A DNA stretch of 64,000 bases from Haloplanus rubicundus (GTDB taxonomy: Archaea > Halobacteriota > Halobacteria > Halobacteriales > Haloferacaceae): positions 62,001 to 126,000 of the forward strand of contig NZ_CP031148.1 of assembly GCF_003342675.1 (NCBI RefSeq), in the 5' to 3' direction. The position numbers were made by a program, and so were the translations under genes. Each line of letters starts with the position of its first letter. The first letter of the stretch is position 1. This document shows, one piece after another, positions 8,832-16,956 of this stretch. Below the pieces are notes generated by a model that saw nothing but the letters and a program-made list of their open reading frames with translations, did not search any database and was not told the origin of the DNA.

Positions 8832-10547
8832 ATGTTCGGACTCGGAACGTTCAGCTACGACGACGAGGGGTATCGGAACTGCTCGGTGACCGGGTTGCGG
8901 ATCCACCGGTCCGCCGAGGACATGGTGAAACTGTTCGGCCTGACGGCCATCGTCGCGCTGTTGATCGGCGGGGTCTTCGCCATCTTCGTCGCCTTGACCC
9001 GGTGGGAACTCGTCGGCCTGCTGGCGCCCGCGGACTTCTACACCTTCCTCTCCATCCACGCGTGGAACCTGCTGATCTTCTGGATGATCTTCATGGAAAT
9101 CGCCGTCCTCTACGTGGGCGGGCCGTACATCCTCGGCCGGCGGCTGTCGCTCCCGCGGGTGGCGAAGGCGGGGTACGTGCTGATGCTCGGCGGTGCGGTG
9201 CTGATCAACGTCGCCATCTGGCTGACGAAACAGCCGAATCAGGCGCCGCTTCTGACCTCCTACGCCCCCCTCCCCTCCTCGCCGTGGTTCTACCTCGGCG
9301 TGGTCGCCTTCCTGACCGGGGCCCTGGTGGCCGCGCTGCCCTTCCTCGCCACCATCTGGCACGAGAAGCGGGCGAACCCGGACGGCACCCTGCCGCTCGT
9401 CGCCTTCGGCGCCTTCATCACCTCCATCGTCGCCGCGGAGGCCATCGTCGGCGGCCTCATCACCTACGTCCCGACGCTCCTCTGGCGGGTCGGCGTCCTC
9501 GCCCACATCGACGCCGCGTGGTACCGACAGATGTACTGGATCGTCGGCCACGGCAGCCAGCAGATCAACCTGCTGGCGATGATCTCGGTGTGGTACTTCA
9601 TGACCCACGTCGTCGGCGGCGCCGAAGTCGCGAGCGAGAAGGTGTCCCGGTCGGCCTTTGTCCTCTATCTCTTCTTCATCAACATGGGCGCGGCCCACCA
9701 CCTGATGTCCGATCCCGGCGTCTCCGCCGCGTGGCGGGTCTGGAACACCTCCTACGCCGCCTACGGCGCCGTCATCGCAAGCATGATCCACGCCTTCGCC
9801 ATCCCGGCCGGACTCGAAGTCGGCCGGCGGAAGCGCGGCGAGGGCGGCGGCACCTTCGGGTGGCTCTGGTCGGCGCCGTGGAAGGACCCCGGCTTCTCGG
9901 CGACGATTCTGTCGATCATCCTCTTTGGCTTCCTCGGCGGCATCACCGGTGTCATGATGGGGCAGATGCAGCTCAACATGACGTGGCACAACACGCTGGC
10001 GACCGTCGGCCACTTCCACGCCACCGTCGCCACCGGCACCACGCTGGCGTTCATGGGGCTCGGCTACTACGTCCTCCGCCTGGTGTTCGGCCGCGAGTGG
10101 ATCGCGCGCCCGGTCGCGACGATCCAGCCCTACCTCTACGGCGGCGCCATGGGCATCACGTCGCTGATGATGATGTATCTCGGCATCCTCTACGGCATCC
10201 CGCGCCGGCATCCATCCGTGATGGACATCCCGGGCACCGAGTTCAGCTTCGCGGCCGCCCGGCCGCTGTTCGTCATCTTCGGCGTGATGGCCCTCGTCTC
10301 GATCCTCGGGGGCGCGCTGTTCGTCGTCGTCGCCGTCGGCTCCCTGCTCGGCGGCGACCGGTACGAGGGGTCGCTCCCGGTCGAACGGCCCACGGCCGTC
10401 GCGGACGGCGGGGACCACGACGACACCGCTCACCACCTCCTGAGCATGCGCGGCACCTTCATCCTCACCTCCATCTTCCTCGGGGTGTTCGTCGTGATGT
10501 GGGCGCTCAACTGGTACCTGCTCAGCCAGCTCTGGCAGGTCGGGTGA
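8832..10547 (+). CDS. Haem-copper oxidoreductase subunit I, ba3-like, lacking the usual active-site Tyr
   Basis: A 571-residue membrane protein with about 13 hydrophobic segments. Metal ligands are present: H76 (helix II, low-spin haem), H240 (helix VI, CuB), H289 and H290 (helix VII, CuB), H394 (high-spin haem) and H396 (low-spin haem). In oxygen reductases of the A and B families the helix VI motif is H-x3-Y, with Tyr cross-linked to His. Here it is HGSQQ, so position +4 is Gln. The protein sits between subunit II and haem O synthase, and the CuA/halocyanin partner argues for a c-type-like electron donor. The substrate may be O2 or NO; the sequence alone does not decide it. Confidence 0.88.
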   Translation: MFGLGTFSYDDEGYRNCSVTGLRIHRSAEDMVKLFGLTAIVALLIGGVFAIFVALTRWELVGLLAPADFYTFLSIHAWNLLIFWMIFMEIAVLYVGGPYILGRRLSLPRVAKAGYVLMLGGAVLINVAIWLTKQPNQAPLLTSYAPLPSSPWFYLGVVAFLTGALVAALPFLATIWHEKRANPDGTLPLVAFGAFITSIVAAEAIVGGLITYVPTLLWRVGVLAHIDAAWYRQMYWIVGHGSQQINLLAMISVWYFMTHVVGGAEVASEKVSRSAFVLYLFFINMGAAHHLMSDPGVSAAWRVWNTSYAAYGAVIASMIHAFAIPAGLEVGRRKRGEGGGTFGWLWSAPWKDPGFSATILSIILFGFLGGITGVMMGQMQLNMTWHNTLATVGHFHATVATGTTLAFMGLGYYVLRLVFGREWIARPVATIQPYLYGGAMGITSLMMMYLGILYGIPRRHPSVMDIPGTEFSFAAARPLFVIFGVMALVSILGGALFVVVAVGSLLGGDRYEGSLPVERPTAVADGGDHDDTAHHLLSMRGTFILTSIFLGVFVVMWALNWYLLSQLWQVG

Positions 10548-10553
10548 CCGCGC

Positions 10554-11561
10554 GTGCTCCGCGAACTCCTGTCGCTGACGAAACCCCGGATCGCCGCGCT
10601 CCTGTGTTTGACGGGCACGGGCGCGACGTTCGCGGCGGGCGGACTCCCACTCCTCGACCTCGCCGCGTTCGTCCTCGCGGGACTGGGAATGGCCGGCGGC
10701 GCCGCGGCCTGTAACTGCTACTACGACCGCGACATCGACCCCGTGATGGGCCGGACGGCCGACCGGCCGCTGGCTCGGGGTGCGCTCGCGCCACGAACGG
10801 CGCTCGCGTTCGGCGTCTCGCTGCTCGCCGCCGCGACGGCCGTCGGCCTCGCGGCGCTCCCGACCGTCTCGGTGGCGTACATGTGGCTCGGCGTCGCCGC
10901 GTACGTCGGCCTCTACACCGTCCTGTTGAAGCGGCGCCACTGGCTCGGCGTCGTCCTCGGTGGCTCCGCGGGGTCGTTCCCCGTTCTCGCCGGGTGGACC
11001 GCCGTCCGACCGCTCGCGGCCCCCGCCGTCGTCATGGCGGCGCTCGTGTTCGTCTGGACGCCCGCCCACGCGTGGGCGCTGGCTGTCGTCTACCGCGACG
11101 AATTCGCCGCGGCGGGCGTGGCGACGCTCCCCGCGGTCACGACGCTCGAACGCACCCGCCGGGCCGTCTGGGCGTCCGCCGTCGGCACCGTCGCCGTCGC
11201 CCTCCTGCTCCTTCCGGACGCGGGCGCCGCCTACGCCGGGAGCCTCGTCGTCGGCGCGCCGCTCTTTCTCCTCGCCTACCGACCCGTCCATCGCGTCGGC
11301 GGCGAACCGCAGGCGGTCCGCGCCTTCTTCACCTCGAACGCCTTCCTCGCCGTCGCGTTCGTCGCGTGGGGCGTCGACGGCGTGGTGACCGGGCACGCGC
11401 TGCTCACCGGAACCGTCGCCGCCGTGGCGACGGCCACCGCGTTCGTCGGGTGCTGGACCGCCCGGCCCAGCCTCCGGAGCGTCCGCGCCGCACCCCCACC
11501 GCTCTGGGTGAGTCGGGCGGCCCGGGCCTGCGACCGACTCCGGCTTCGGGTGACCGGCTAA
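10554..11561 (+). CDS. ctaB: Protohaem IX farnesyltransferase (haem O synthase)
   Basis: UbiA-family membrane prenyltransferase that attaches farnesyl to haem B, making haem O for haem-copper enzymes. The protein has 335 residues from GTG 10554, six bases after subunit I. The prenyl-diphosphate binding motif is NCYYDRDIDPVMGRTADRP (about residues 54-72), and the second loop includes YTVLLKRRHWLGVVLGG. Some nine hydrophobic helices are visible. The adjoining oxidase-like genes indicate a single transcription unit. Confidence 0.93.
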   Translation: MLRELLSLTKPRIAALLCLTGTGATFAAGGLPLLDLAAFVLAGLGMAGGAAACNCYYDRDIDPVMGRTADRPLARGALAPRTALAFGVSLLAAATAVGLAALPTVSVAYMWLGVAAYVGLYTVLLKRRHWLGVVLGGSAGSFPVLAGWTAVRPLAAPAVVMAALVFVWTPAHAWALAVVYRDEFAAAGVATLPAVTTLERTRRAVWASAVGTVAVALLLLPDAGAAYAGSLVVGAPLFLLAYRPVHRVGGEPQAVRAFFTSNAFLAVAFVAWGVDGVVTGHALLTGTVAAVATATAFVGCWTARPSLRSVRAAPPPLWVSRAARACDRLRLRVTG

Positions 11562-11617
11562 CCACCCGAACACGTTCGTCACAACGCCCCTCCGGGTCCG
11601 GTTCGTACGGACGGCCG

Positions 11618-12331
11618 ATGAACGAGGACACCGTTCAGTCGCCGGGAGCGTGGGTGGCCGGCAGTCTGCGCGACGCCTGGCGGACGATGCGGTCCGTCTA
11701 CTACGCCAACTCGCTGAGTTGGCGGTTCCTCAAGAGCGGCGCGCTGGTCTTTCTCGGCTTCTTCCTGTGGTCCGCGTCGAACCTCTTGCTCTCCTACCAG
11801 CCGACGTGGACGTGGCTCCACTACCCCATGAGCTACGGCTTCCTCCTGATCCTCTACGGTCCCGTCCACCACTTCCTCGTCATCCCGTTGGGGATTCGCT
11901 GGCGGCGGGGGAGCGACGGGCCCACGCGGATCGGGCGCCGCCTCCCCACCGCCGGCCTCGCGCTGTTTCTCGTGGCCGTCGTCGTCCTCGGCACCGCGCC
12001 GACGGCGCCCGTCGTCTTCGACTTCCAGTCGTCGCTGGAGGGGGCGGGTGCCGACGTCGACCCCGACCTGCTCTGTACGCAGTCGGCGGCGAGCGGCGAG
12101 ACGGTCGTCCACTGTCACCTGACCGAATCCGAGGGGGTCGACCACGTCGTCGTGATGAGCGGCGGCGAACGCGTCACCGTCGACCGGGACCCGCCGTTCG
12201 ACTTCGACGTCAGCGAGCGCCAACTGACGAGCGTGACGGGCGAGAAACAGTTCCAGGTCCTCCTCAAGGACGCCGACGGCGACACCATCCGCCGATACAC
12301 CCGGACGCTGTCGATGGTGCCCGAGGGATGA
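11618..12331 (+). CDS. Membrane protein downstream of the oxidase-like operon
   Basis: The protein has 237 residues from ATG 11618. It has three likely membrane helices (about residues 40-58, 68-90 and 110-130), then an outside domain of about 100 residues with two cysteines (LLCTQS, VVHCHL) that could form a disulfide. No family is recognised. The same strand and close spacing suggest it belongs to the respiratory unit. Confidence 0.65.
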   Translation: MNEDTVQSPGAWVAGSLRDAWRTMRSVYYANSLSWRFLKSGALVFLGFFLWSASNLLLSYQPTWTWLHYPMSYGFLLILYGPVHHFLVIPLGIRWRRGSDGPTRIGRRLPTAGLALFLVAVVVLGTAPTAPVVFDFQSSLEGAGADVDPDLLCTQSAASGETVVHCHLTESEGVDHVVVMSGGERVTVDRDPPFDFDVSERQLTSVTGEKQFQVLLKDADGDTIRRYTRTLSMVPEG

Positions 12332-12405
12332 CGGGGGGCGAACGCTCGGCGCCACGTCGTCGAAGGGGCCGAAAGTATTTGCCCCGTCCGACACTCCGTG
12401 ATCGC

Positions 12406-12774
12406 ATGGTCTCCGACTCGACTCTCCACGCGCTAATCGGCGCCGTCGTGACCGTCGTGTTCTCGTTCGTGCCGTTCTCACCCGTACTGGGCGGGGGCGT
12501 CGCCGCCTACCTGAACGACGCCGACACGAGCGACGGCGTCAGGGTCGGCGCGCTCTCCGGCCTGATCGCGTCGATTCCGCTCCTGATCTTCGGCCTCCTC
12601 GCGTTCGCCATCTTCGGCATCTTCACCGTCGGCGGTCCCGGCATGAACGGGATGGCCGTCGGCCTCGGCGGCTTCTTCATCGTCCTCCTGATCGGTGTCG
12701 TCGCCATCGCCTACACCGTCGGTCTGAGCGCGCTGGGCGGGTATCTGGGGGCGTACTTCGTCGACGGCGCCTGA
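12406..12774 (+). CDS. DUF5518-type small membrane protein
   Basis: A 122-residue protein with three or four hydrophobic helices and glycine-rich turns (GGGVAAYLN, GALSGLIASIP). This pattern matches the haloarchaeal DUF5518 family, of unknown function. AAGTATTT at 12372-12380 is a likely TATA element about 27 bases before ATG 12406, so it has its own leaderless promoter. Confidence 0.7.
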   Translation: MVSDSTLHALIGAVVTVVFSFVPFSPVLGGGVAAYLNDADTSDGVRVGALSGLIASIPLLIFGLLAFAIFGIFTVGGPGMNGMAVGLGGFFIVLLIGVVAIAYTVGLSALGGYLGAYFVDGA

Positions 12775-12980
12775 AACCGGACGGCGGCGGCGCGCCCGAA
12801 TCGACGCGAGTCGCTCGACCGACGGGCGAACCGTTATACATGCTGAATGCTAACAATTATCATGTTATACCGGCCGGTCGGGACGACGGCGGCCGACGGA
12901 TCTCACGCACGCCCAGTCGGTCGGATCGGCGCCGACCGACCGTCGGGGCGGCGGACGGCCCACCGTCGGAGGCGTGACCG
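12775..12980. promoter_or_regulatory. Upstream region of the BCCT transporter
   Basis: A 206-base gap. Bases 12832-12866 are AT-rich (CGTTATACATGCTG, CAATTATCATGTTATAC) with two TTATAC-like boxes about 25 bases apart, both well upstream of the GTG start. This implies a 5' leader of about 100 bases. No clear hairpin is seen. Confidence 0.4.
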
Positions 12981-14705
12981 GTGAACCCGGAAGACGACGC
13001 TGTCGGGGAGTCCGGCGAGGGCCTCCAGGTCGAACTCTTCCACCCCGACACCGAGCGCAAACCCGGCGACACCAACGTCCGCAAGTGGAAATTCGACGTC
13101 CATCCGCGGGTGTTTCCGGTCGCCTGTCTGGTGATCGCGCTGTTCGTTACGCTCACGCTGGTCTTCAGATCGCAAGCCGAGGCCGTCTTCGACGCGGTTC
13201 AGACGGGCATCTTCGCGACGGCGGGCTGGTTCTACATCCTCTCGGCGAACGTCTTCATCGTCGTCATCCTCTATTTCGCGCTCGGGAAGTTCGGCACCAT
13301 CCGCCTCGGCGGCGTCGAGGCGACACCGGAGTTCAGCGACTTCTCGTGGATGGCCATGCTGTTCAGCGCCGGGATGGGCATCGGTCTCATGTTCTTCAGC
13401 GTTGCCGAACCGATATTCCACTTCGGGACGGTACCACCCTTCTTCGGCGGGGTGGAAAGCCGGACGGCCGCGGCCGGTAGCGCGGCGATGGCCACGACGT
13501 TTTTTCACTGGGGACTCCACCCGTGGGCGATATACGCGCTCGTCGGTCTCGGGTTGGCCTTCTTCTCGTTCAACCGCGGCCTTCCGCTGACCTTCCGGTC
13601 GATCTTCTGGCCGCTGCTCGGCGAGCGCATCTACGGGTGGCCGGGACACGTCATCGACGTGCTCTCCGTCATGGCGACGCTGTTCGGCCTCTCGACGTCG
13701 CTGGGAATCGGCGTCCAGCAGATCAACGCCGGCCTCGCCGTCCTGTCGGGGCAGTTTCTCCCCGTGACGGTGCCGCAGGCGACGTGGGTGCAGGTCGTCC
13801 TCATCGGCATCATCACCGCCATCGCGACGCTGTCGGTGGCCGCCGGACTCGACGGGGGCGTCCGTCGACTCAGCGAAGCCAACCTCTACCTGATGGGCCT
13901 GCTTCTGGGCCTGATGGTGGTCGTCGGACCGACGCTGTACCTCCTCGGAACCTTCGTCTCGAGCATCGGCGCCTACGTCGGCGTCCTCCCGGAACTGGCG
14001 TTCTGGACCGAGACGGCCGGGGGGTCGGGGTGGCAACGCGGCTGGACGATATTCTACTGGGGCTGGTGGATATCGTGGTCGCCGTTCGTCGGCATGTTCA
14101 TCGCCCGCATCTCGAAGGGACGCACCGTCCGCGAGTTCGTCCTCGGCGTCCTCCTGCTGCCGTCGCTGTTTTCGTTCTTCTGGATGTCCGTCTTCGGTGG
14201 GTCGGCGCTGTTCGTCGAGTTGGAGACGGCGGGGACGCTCGTCGACGCCGTCGACGCCGACGTGGCGACGGCGATGTTCGAACTGTTCGCCGTCTTCCCG
14301 CTGACGGTGCCGATGTCGGTCCTCGGCGTCGTGTTGGTCGTCACGTTCTTCGTCACCTCCTCGGACTCCGGATCGCTGGTGATCGATCACCTGACCTCGG
14401 GAGGGAAACACGACGGCTCGGTCGTCCAGCGCGTCTTCTGGGCGCTGACCGAGGGCGTCGTCGCCGCCGTGTTGCTGGTCGGTGGCGGCCTGACCGCGCT
14501 CCAGGCCGCCTCCATCGCGACCGGACTCCCGTTCGCGGCCGTCCTCCTGTTGATGTGCTATACCGTCTATCTGGGGCTCGCCCGCGAACACGAGATCATG
14601 GCCTCCGCCGAGTTCGCGGCGTGGCTCGAGCGAATCGAGGCCGACGGTGCCGAGGACGCGAGACTCGACGCGGCGACGGGTGACTCGGCCGCCGGCATCG
14701 ACTGA
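12981..14705 (+). CDS. BCCT family transporter (glycine betaine/choline type)
   Basis: A 574-residue, 12-helix secondary transporter for compatible solutes of the betaine-carnitine-choline family. Family signatures: GMGIGLMFFSVAEP (about residues 133-146) and YWGWWISWSPFVGMFIARIS (about 358-377). The acidic N-terminus of about 40 residues and the short C-terminal tail (IEADGAEDARLDAATGDS) face the cytoplasm. Whether it is Na+ coupled and which solute it carries cannot be read with confidence. Uptake of osmolytes fits a salt-loving host. The start is GTG. Confidence 0.93.
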   Translation: MNPEDDAVGESGEGLQVELFHPDTERKPGDTNVRKWKFDVHPRVFPVACLVIALFVTLTLVFRSQAEAVFDAVQTGIFATAGWFYILSANVFIVVILYFALGKFGTIRLGGVEATPEFSDFSWMAMLFSAGMGIGLMFFSVAEPIFHFGTVPPFFGGVESRTAAAGSAAMATTFFHWGLHPWAIYALVGLGLAFFSFNRGLPLTFRSIFWPLLGERIYGWPGHVIDVLSVMATLFGLSTSLGIGVQQINAGLAVLSGQFLPVTVPQATWVQVVLIGIITAIATLSVAAGLDGGVRRLSEANLYLMGLLLGLMVVVGPTLYLLGTFVSSIGAYVGVLPELAFWTETAGGSGWQRGWTIFYWGWWISWSPFVGMFIARISKGRTVREFVLGVLLLPSLFSFFWMSVFGGSALFVELETAGTLVDAVDADVATAMFELFAVFPLTVPMSVLGVVLVVTFFVTSSDSGSLVIDHLTSGGKHDGSVVQRVFWALTEGVVAAVLLVGGGLTALQAASIATGLPFAAVLLLMCYTVYLGLAREHEIMASAEFAAWLERIEADGAEDARLDAATGDSAAGID

Positions 14706-14710
14706 TGCGG

Positions 14711-14729
14711 GGTACTGTCCGTCAGTACC
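14711..14729 (+). terminator. Perfect 7-base hairpin after the BCCT gene
   Basis: GGTACTG and CAGTACC form a 7-bp stem with a 5-base loop, six bases after the transporter stop. There is no T-run, so its role as a terminator is only likely. Confidence 0.4.
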
Positions 14730-14871
14730 GGTGGTTCGTCGAGGGGAAAAACGGGCACGTTGGGATCCGGTTCGCTGGCGATATGCAACCCCGATGGTAG
14801 CGAACGCAGTTCGTCCACCCAAACCTTTTCGCTGTAAGCGTTGTAAGGATTGAACAGAGGTATCAGCACGT

Positions 14872-15069
14872 ATGTCCAACGCCAGCAAACGAATCCCGGT
14901 CACGGAGGAGCGGTGGAAGGAACTGAACGAGCTCAAGGGCGCGGGCGAGACGTACGACGACCTGCTCGGGGAACTGATCCGGGAACACCAGCGCCGACGA
15001 CTCGCCGAACGAGCGACGGAAGTCCGTGAAGCAGACACTGACGAACTGACGTCGCTCGATGAGTTATGA
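14872..15069 (+). CDS. Antitoxin of a RelBE-like pair
   Basis: A 65-residue acidic protein. The N-terminal half (RIPVTEERWKELNELKGAGE) looks like a ribbon-helix-helix or RelB-like DNA-binding head, and the C-terminal half is a charged helix of the toxin-binding kind. It overlaps the toxin gene by 11 bases, the usual antitoxin-first order. The pair probably represses its own promoter; CGCTGTAAGCGTTGTAAGG at 14832-14850 contains a short direct repeat (TGTAAG) that could be an operator. Confidence 0.8.
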   Translation: MSNASKRIPVTEERWKELNELKGAGETYDDLLGELIREHQRRRLAERATEVREADTDELTSLDEL

Positions 15070-15355
15070 GGTTCTCCTCGCGGAGGACGCCCGTGAGTAC
15101 GTCGCCGCGCTAGACGAGAAGAGCACGCGCATCGTGACGGACAATCTCCGGAAATTAGCGGACGATCCGTATCCGAGACCGGATTCGGGGTCCGGTGACA
15201 AAGAGAAACTGGTGATCGAGGGCGAGGAGCTTTATCGTCTGCATATCGGACGAACTCACACCGCGTTCTACGACGTACTCGAAGCGAACGAGGAAGTCCG
15301 CGTGATCGAGATCGTGGACATCGACGAGGCGCACAAGCGCTACGGGTTCGACTGA
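15059..15355 (+). CDS. RelE/ParE-like toxin
   Basis: A 98-residue protein of the RelE/ParE fold: YEVLLAEDAREYVAALDEKS at the N-terminus, a middle basic strand (EELYRLHIGRTHTAFYDV) and a C-terminal EIVDIDEAHKRYGFD. The Arg and His of the RLHIGR strand and the terminal Arg-Tyr are where RelE enzymes hold mRNA-cleavage residues. Cleavage of ribosome-bound mRNA is the family activity, not something the sequence proves. Confidence 0.82.
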   Translation: MSYEVLLAEDAREYVAALDEKSTRIVTDNLRKLADDPYPRPDSGSGDKEKLVIEGEELYRLHIGRTHTAFYDVLEANEEVRVIEIVDIDEAHKRYGFD

Positions 15356-15375
15356 GACGGATTGTGTACCGGTAG

Positions 15376-15921
15376 CTACGCGTCGCTTGCCACCTGTTCC
15401 CTGCGACCGAGCAGCCAGCCCAGTGCGAACAGCGGAAGCGCAGGCAACCCACCAAAGACGAGCACGCCGACGGAAGCACCCATCGGGAACGGACTAGTTT
15501 GCAGGAGGGTAGTAACACCGGTCGCGACCGCAGCCAAGACGACGGTGCCGGCGGCCCACGTCCACCGCCGCCGGCGCAGACAGACACCGAGTGGGTATCC
15601 CAAGAGGGCAACGGCGAGTGCGCCCACCGGAACCAGCGAGCGGCCGCGTCTCGTGCCGGCGAAGATGAAAATCGTCCCAGCCAGCCAGATGACGGCGGCG
15701 AACCCGAGCGACACCGGCGGCGCCGGACGCCCAGCCAGGTGGACGGACGCCGCGGCCGCGAGCAAAACGAGTCCGGCGCCAGCGAAGACGACCCCGGGAA
15801 GCGCCACGAGGAAAGTAGGAAGCGAAAGCAGGAGCACGCCGGCAACGGTCAGGAAGAAGCCCGCACCGCCGAGTCGTCGAACCGTCGTGGTCCGGTCGTT
15901 CGTTTCGGACCCCGTATCCAT
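15376..15921 (-). CDS. Six-span membrane protein of unknown function
   Basis: 181 residues from ATG 15921. Residues 1-18 are polar, followed by five or six hydrophobic helices rich in Ala, Leu and Gly, with RRGRSLVP and CLRRRRWTW loops giving a positive-inside orientation. No family signature is recognised. It ends 20 bases past the toxin stop, in convergent orientation. Confidence 0.6.
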   Translation of the reverse strand: MDTGSETNDRTTTVRRLGGAGFFLTVAGVLLLSLPTFLVALPGVVFAGAGLVLLAAAASVHLAGRPAPPVSLGFAAVIWLAGTIFIFAGTRRGRSLVPVGALAVALLGYPLGVCLRRRRWTWAAGTVVLAAVATGVTTLLQTSPFPMGASVGVLVFGGLPALPLFALGWLLGRREQVASDA

Positions 15922-16090
15922 GGTCGCCCCCAGAAGGGAGCGGGCATTAAGCCTACGCACGGCGGTGTTTCGATCGGCGGACAGCATCGTCCCCGACGAG
16001 GCCGAGCGAAGTCGAAGCGGATGGAATTCCGGCTACGTGACCCCGGCCGACGACGCCGCCTCCCATCCAGTAGTCGCGACGACGCACTAC

Positions 16091-16277
16091 CGTTCGCGGA
16101 TAGCGGGCACGATGGGAGTCCCGTGAGTGAGCGAAGCGAACGAACGGGACTACATCGTGGCCGCGAACGACCGAAGGGAGTGAGCGGGCACGATGGGATT
16201 TGAACCACGGTCGCGGCAAAGCCGCTCCCTGATTCAAATCCCAGCAGCCGCTACTGCTCACTGACGTTCGCAGATAG
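16091..16277. repeat. Truncated, palindromic copies of the tRNA-Arg(TCT) 3' end
   Basis: Downstream of the tRNA-Arg gene, GCGGGCACGATGGGA (the tRNA acceptor 3' strand and start of the T arm) occurs at 16103-16117 and again at 16184-16198, besides the true copy at 16277-16291. Each extra copy sits in a palindrome. In the first, GCGGGCACGATG (16103-16114) faces CATCGTGGCCGC (16153-16164) and an inner GTCCCGT/ACGGGAC stem. In the second, TGGGATTTGAA (16194-16204) faces TTCAAATCCCA (16233-16243) with inner GCGGC/GCCGC. No reading frame is credible here. Confidence 0.85.
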
Positions 16278-16381
16278 CGGGCACGATGGGATTTGAACCC
16301 ACGACCGTCGGATGACTTCCCACACACGGGGTCGCGTGTGGCTAGAAGTCCGACGCTCTATCCGGACTGAGCTACGTGCCC
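16278..16381 (-). tRNA. tRNA-Arg(TCT) with a 29-base intron
   Basis: The acceptor stem GGGCACG/CGTGCCC, D arm, T arm (GTGGG TTCAAAT CCCAT) and discriminator G are complete on the reverse strand. The anticodon TCT is at 16344-16346. The loop is interrupted after base 37 by an intron at 16314-16342. This is the canonical 37/38 site cut by the archaeal splicing endonuclease. The intron contains CCACACGCGACCCCGTGTGTGG, which can pair on itself. CCA is not encoded. Confidence 0.93.
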
Positions 16382-16495
16382 CCACCGACGGAACGACGGG
16401 CGCATCAAAAAACCGTTCGATAAGACCCGTCGTAAGTCGTTTCCGCTGGTTCGCCGGAACCAGGGGACGAACAGGGACGACGGGCCGTAGAAACC

Positions 16496-16873
16496 TCAGC
16501 CGTCGAAGCGATACAGCGACGTGACGAGTGGCAGGCGGTCGAACATCGGAATCGCGATGGGGAGGCCGACGACGGTGACGGCGAGGAAGGCGGCGACGTT
16601 CGCCCAGAGCCACCCGAGCCACCAGCCGACGAGGACGAAATAGAGCGCGCGAACCCCGAGCGACCGCTGGCCGACGGCGGCGTCGGGGTCGCCGAGCGAG
16701 CGGGGTTCCTTCAGGGTGAGAACGGTGGGAACGAGGTTGATCAGTTTGACGCCGAGGGGAGCGCCGACGACGGTGGCACAGAGGAACCACGCGGCGTTGA
16801 CGACGGCGGGGGTCGCCCACCAGCCGACGACGACGAACCAGAGGGCACGGGTGAGAAGCGAGCGTTGGGCCAT
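16496..16873 (-). CDS. YccF domain membrane protein
   Basis: A 125-residue protein built from two similar halves (RALWFVVVGWWATP and RALYFVLVGWWLGW), each with two hydrophobic helices: the YccF/DUF307 repeat of inner-membrane proteins. Its function is unknown in all domains. It lies upstream of, and divergent from, UPF0200. Confidence 0.85.
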   Translation of the reverse strand: MAQRSLLTRALWFVVVGWWATPAVVNAAWFLCATVVGAPLGVKLINLVPTVLTLKEPRSLGDPDAAVGQRSLGVRALYFVLVGWWLGWLWANVAAFLAVTVVGLPIAIPMFDRLPLVTSLYRFDG

Positions 16874-16925
16874 GTGAAAGGGAGGCGGAGCGCGGGGAAA
16901 AGTCGCGCGGTGGGCGGTCAGAGGG

Positions 16926-16930
16926 TATAA
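16926..16930 (+). promoter_or_regulatory. TATA box for the UPF0200-UPF0201 operon
   Basis: TATAA is 27-31 bases before ATG 16957, which implies a leaderless transcript covering both genes. Confidence 0.55.
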
Positions 16931-16956
16931 GGCCGCGAGACGGGTAGCGGGTACCG

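Noticed and set aside
8733-11582. 949-codon open frame on the reverse strand
   Set aside because: It lies opposite the oxidase-like subunit I and haem O synthase genes, is made of Arg/Glu/Gly-rich low-complexity sequence and has no domain. High-GC shadow.
12903-15845. 980-codon open frame on the reverse strand
   Set aside because: Antisense to the BCCT transporter and the toxin-antitoxin pair; no recognisable domain, atypical Arg/Ser composition.
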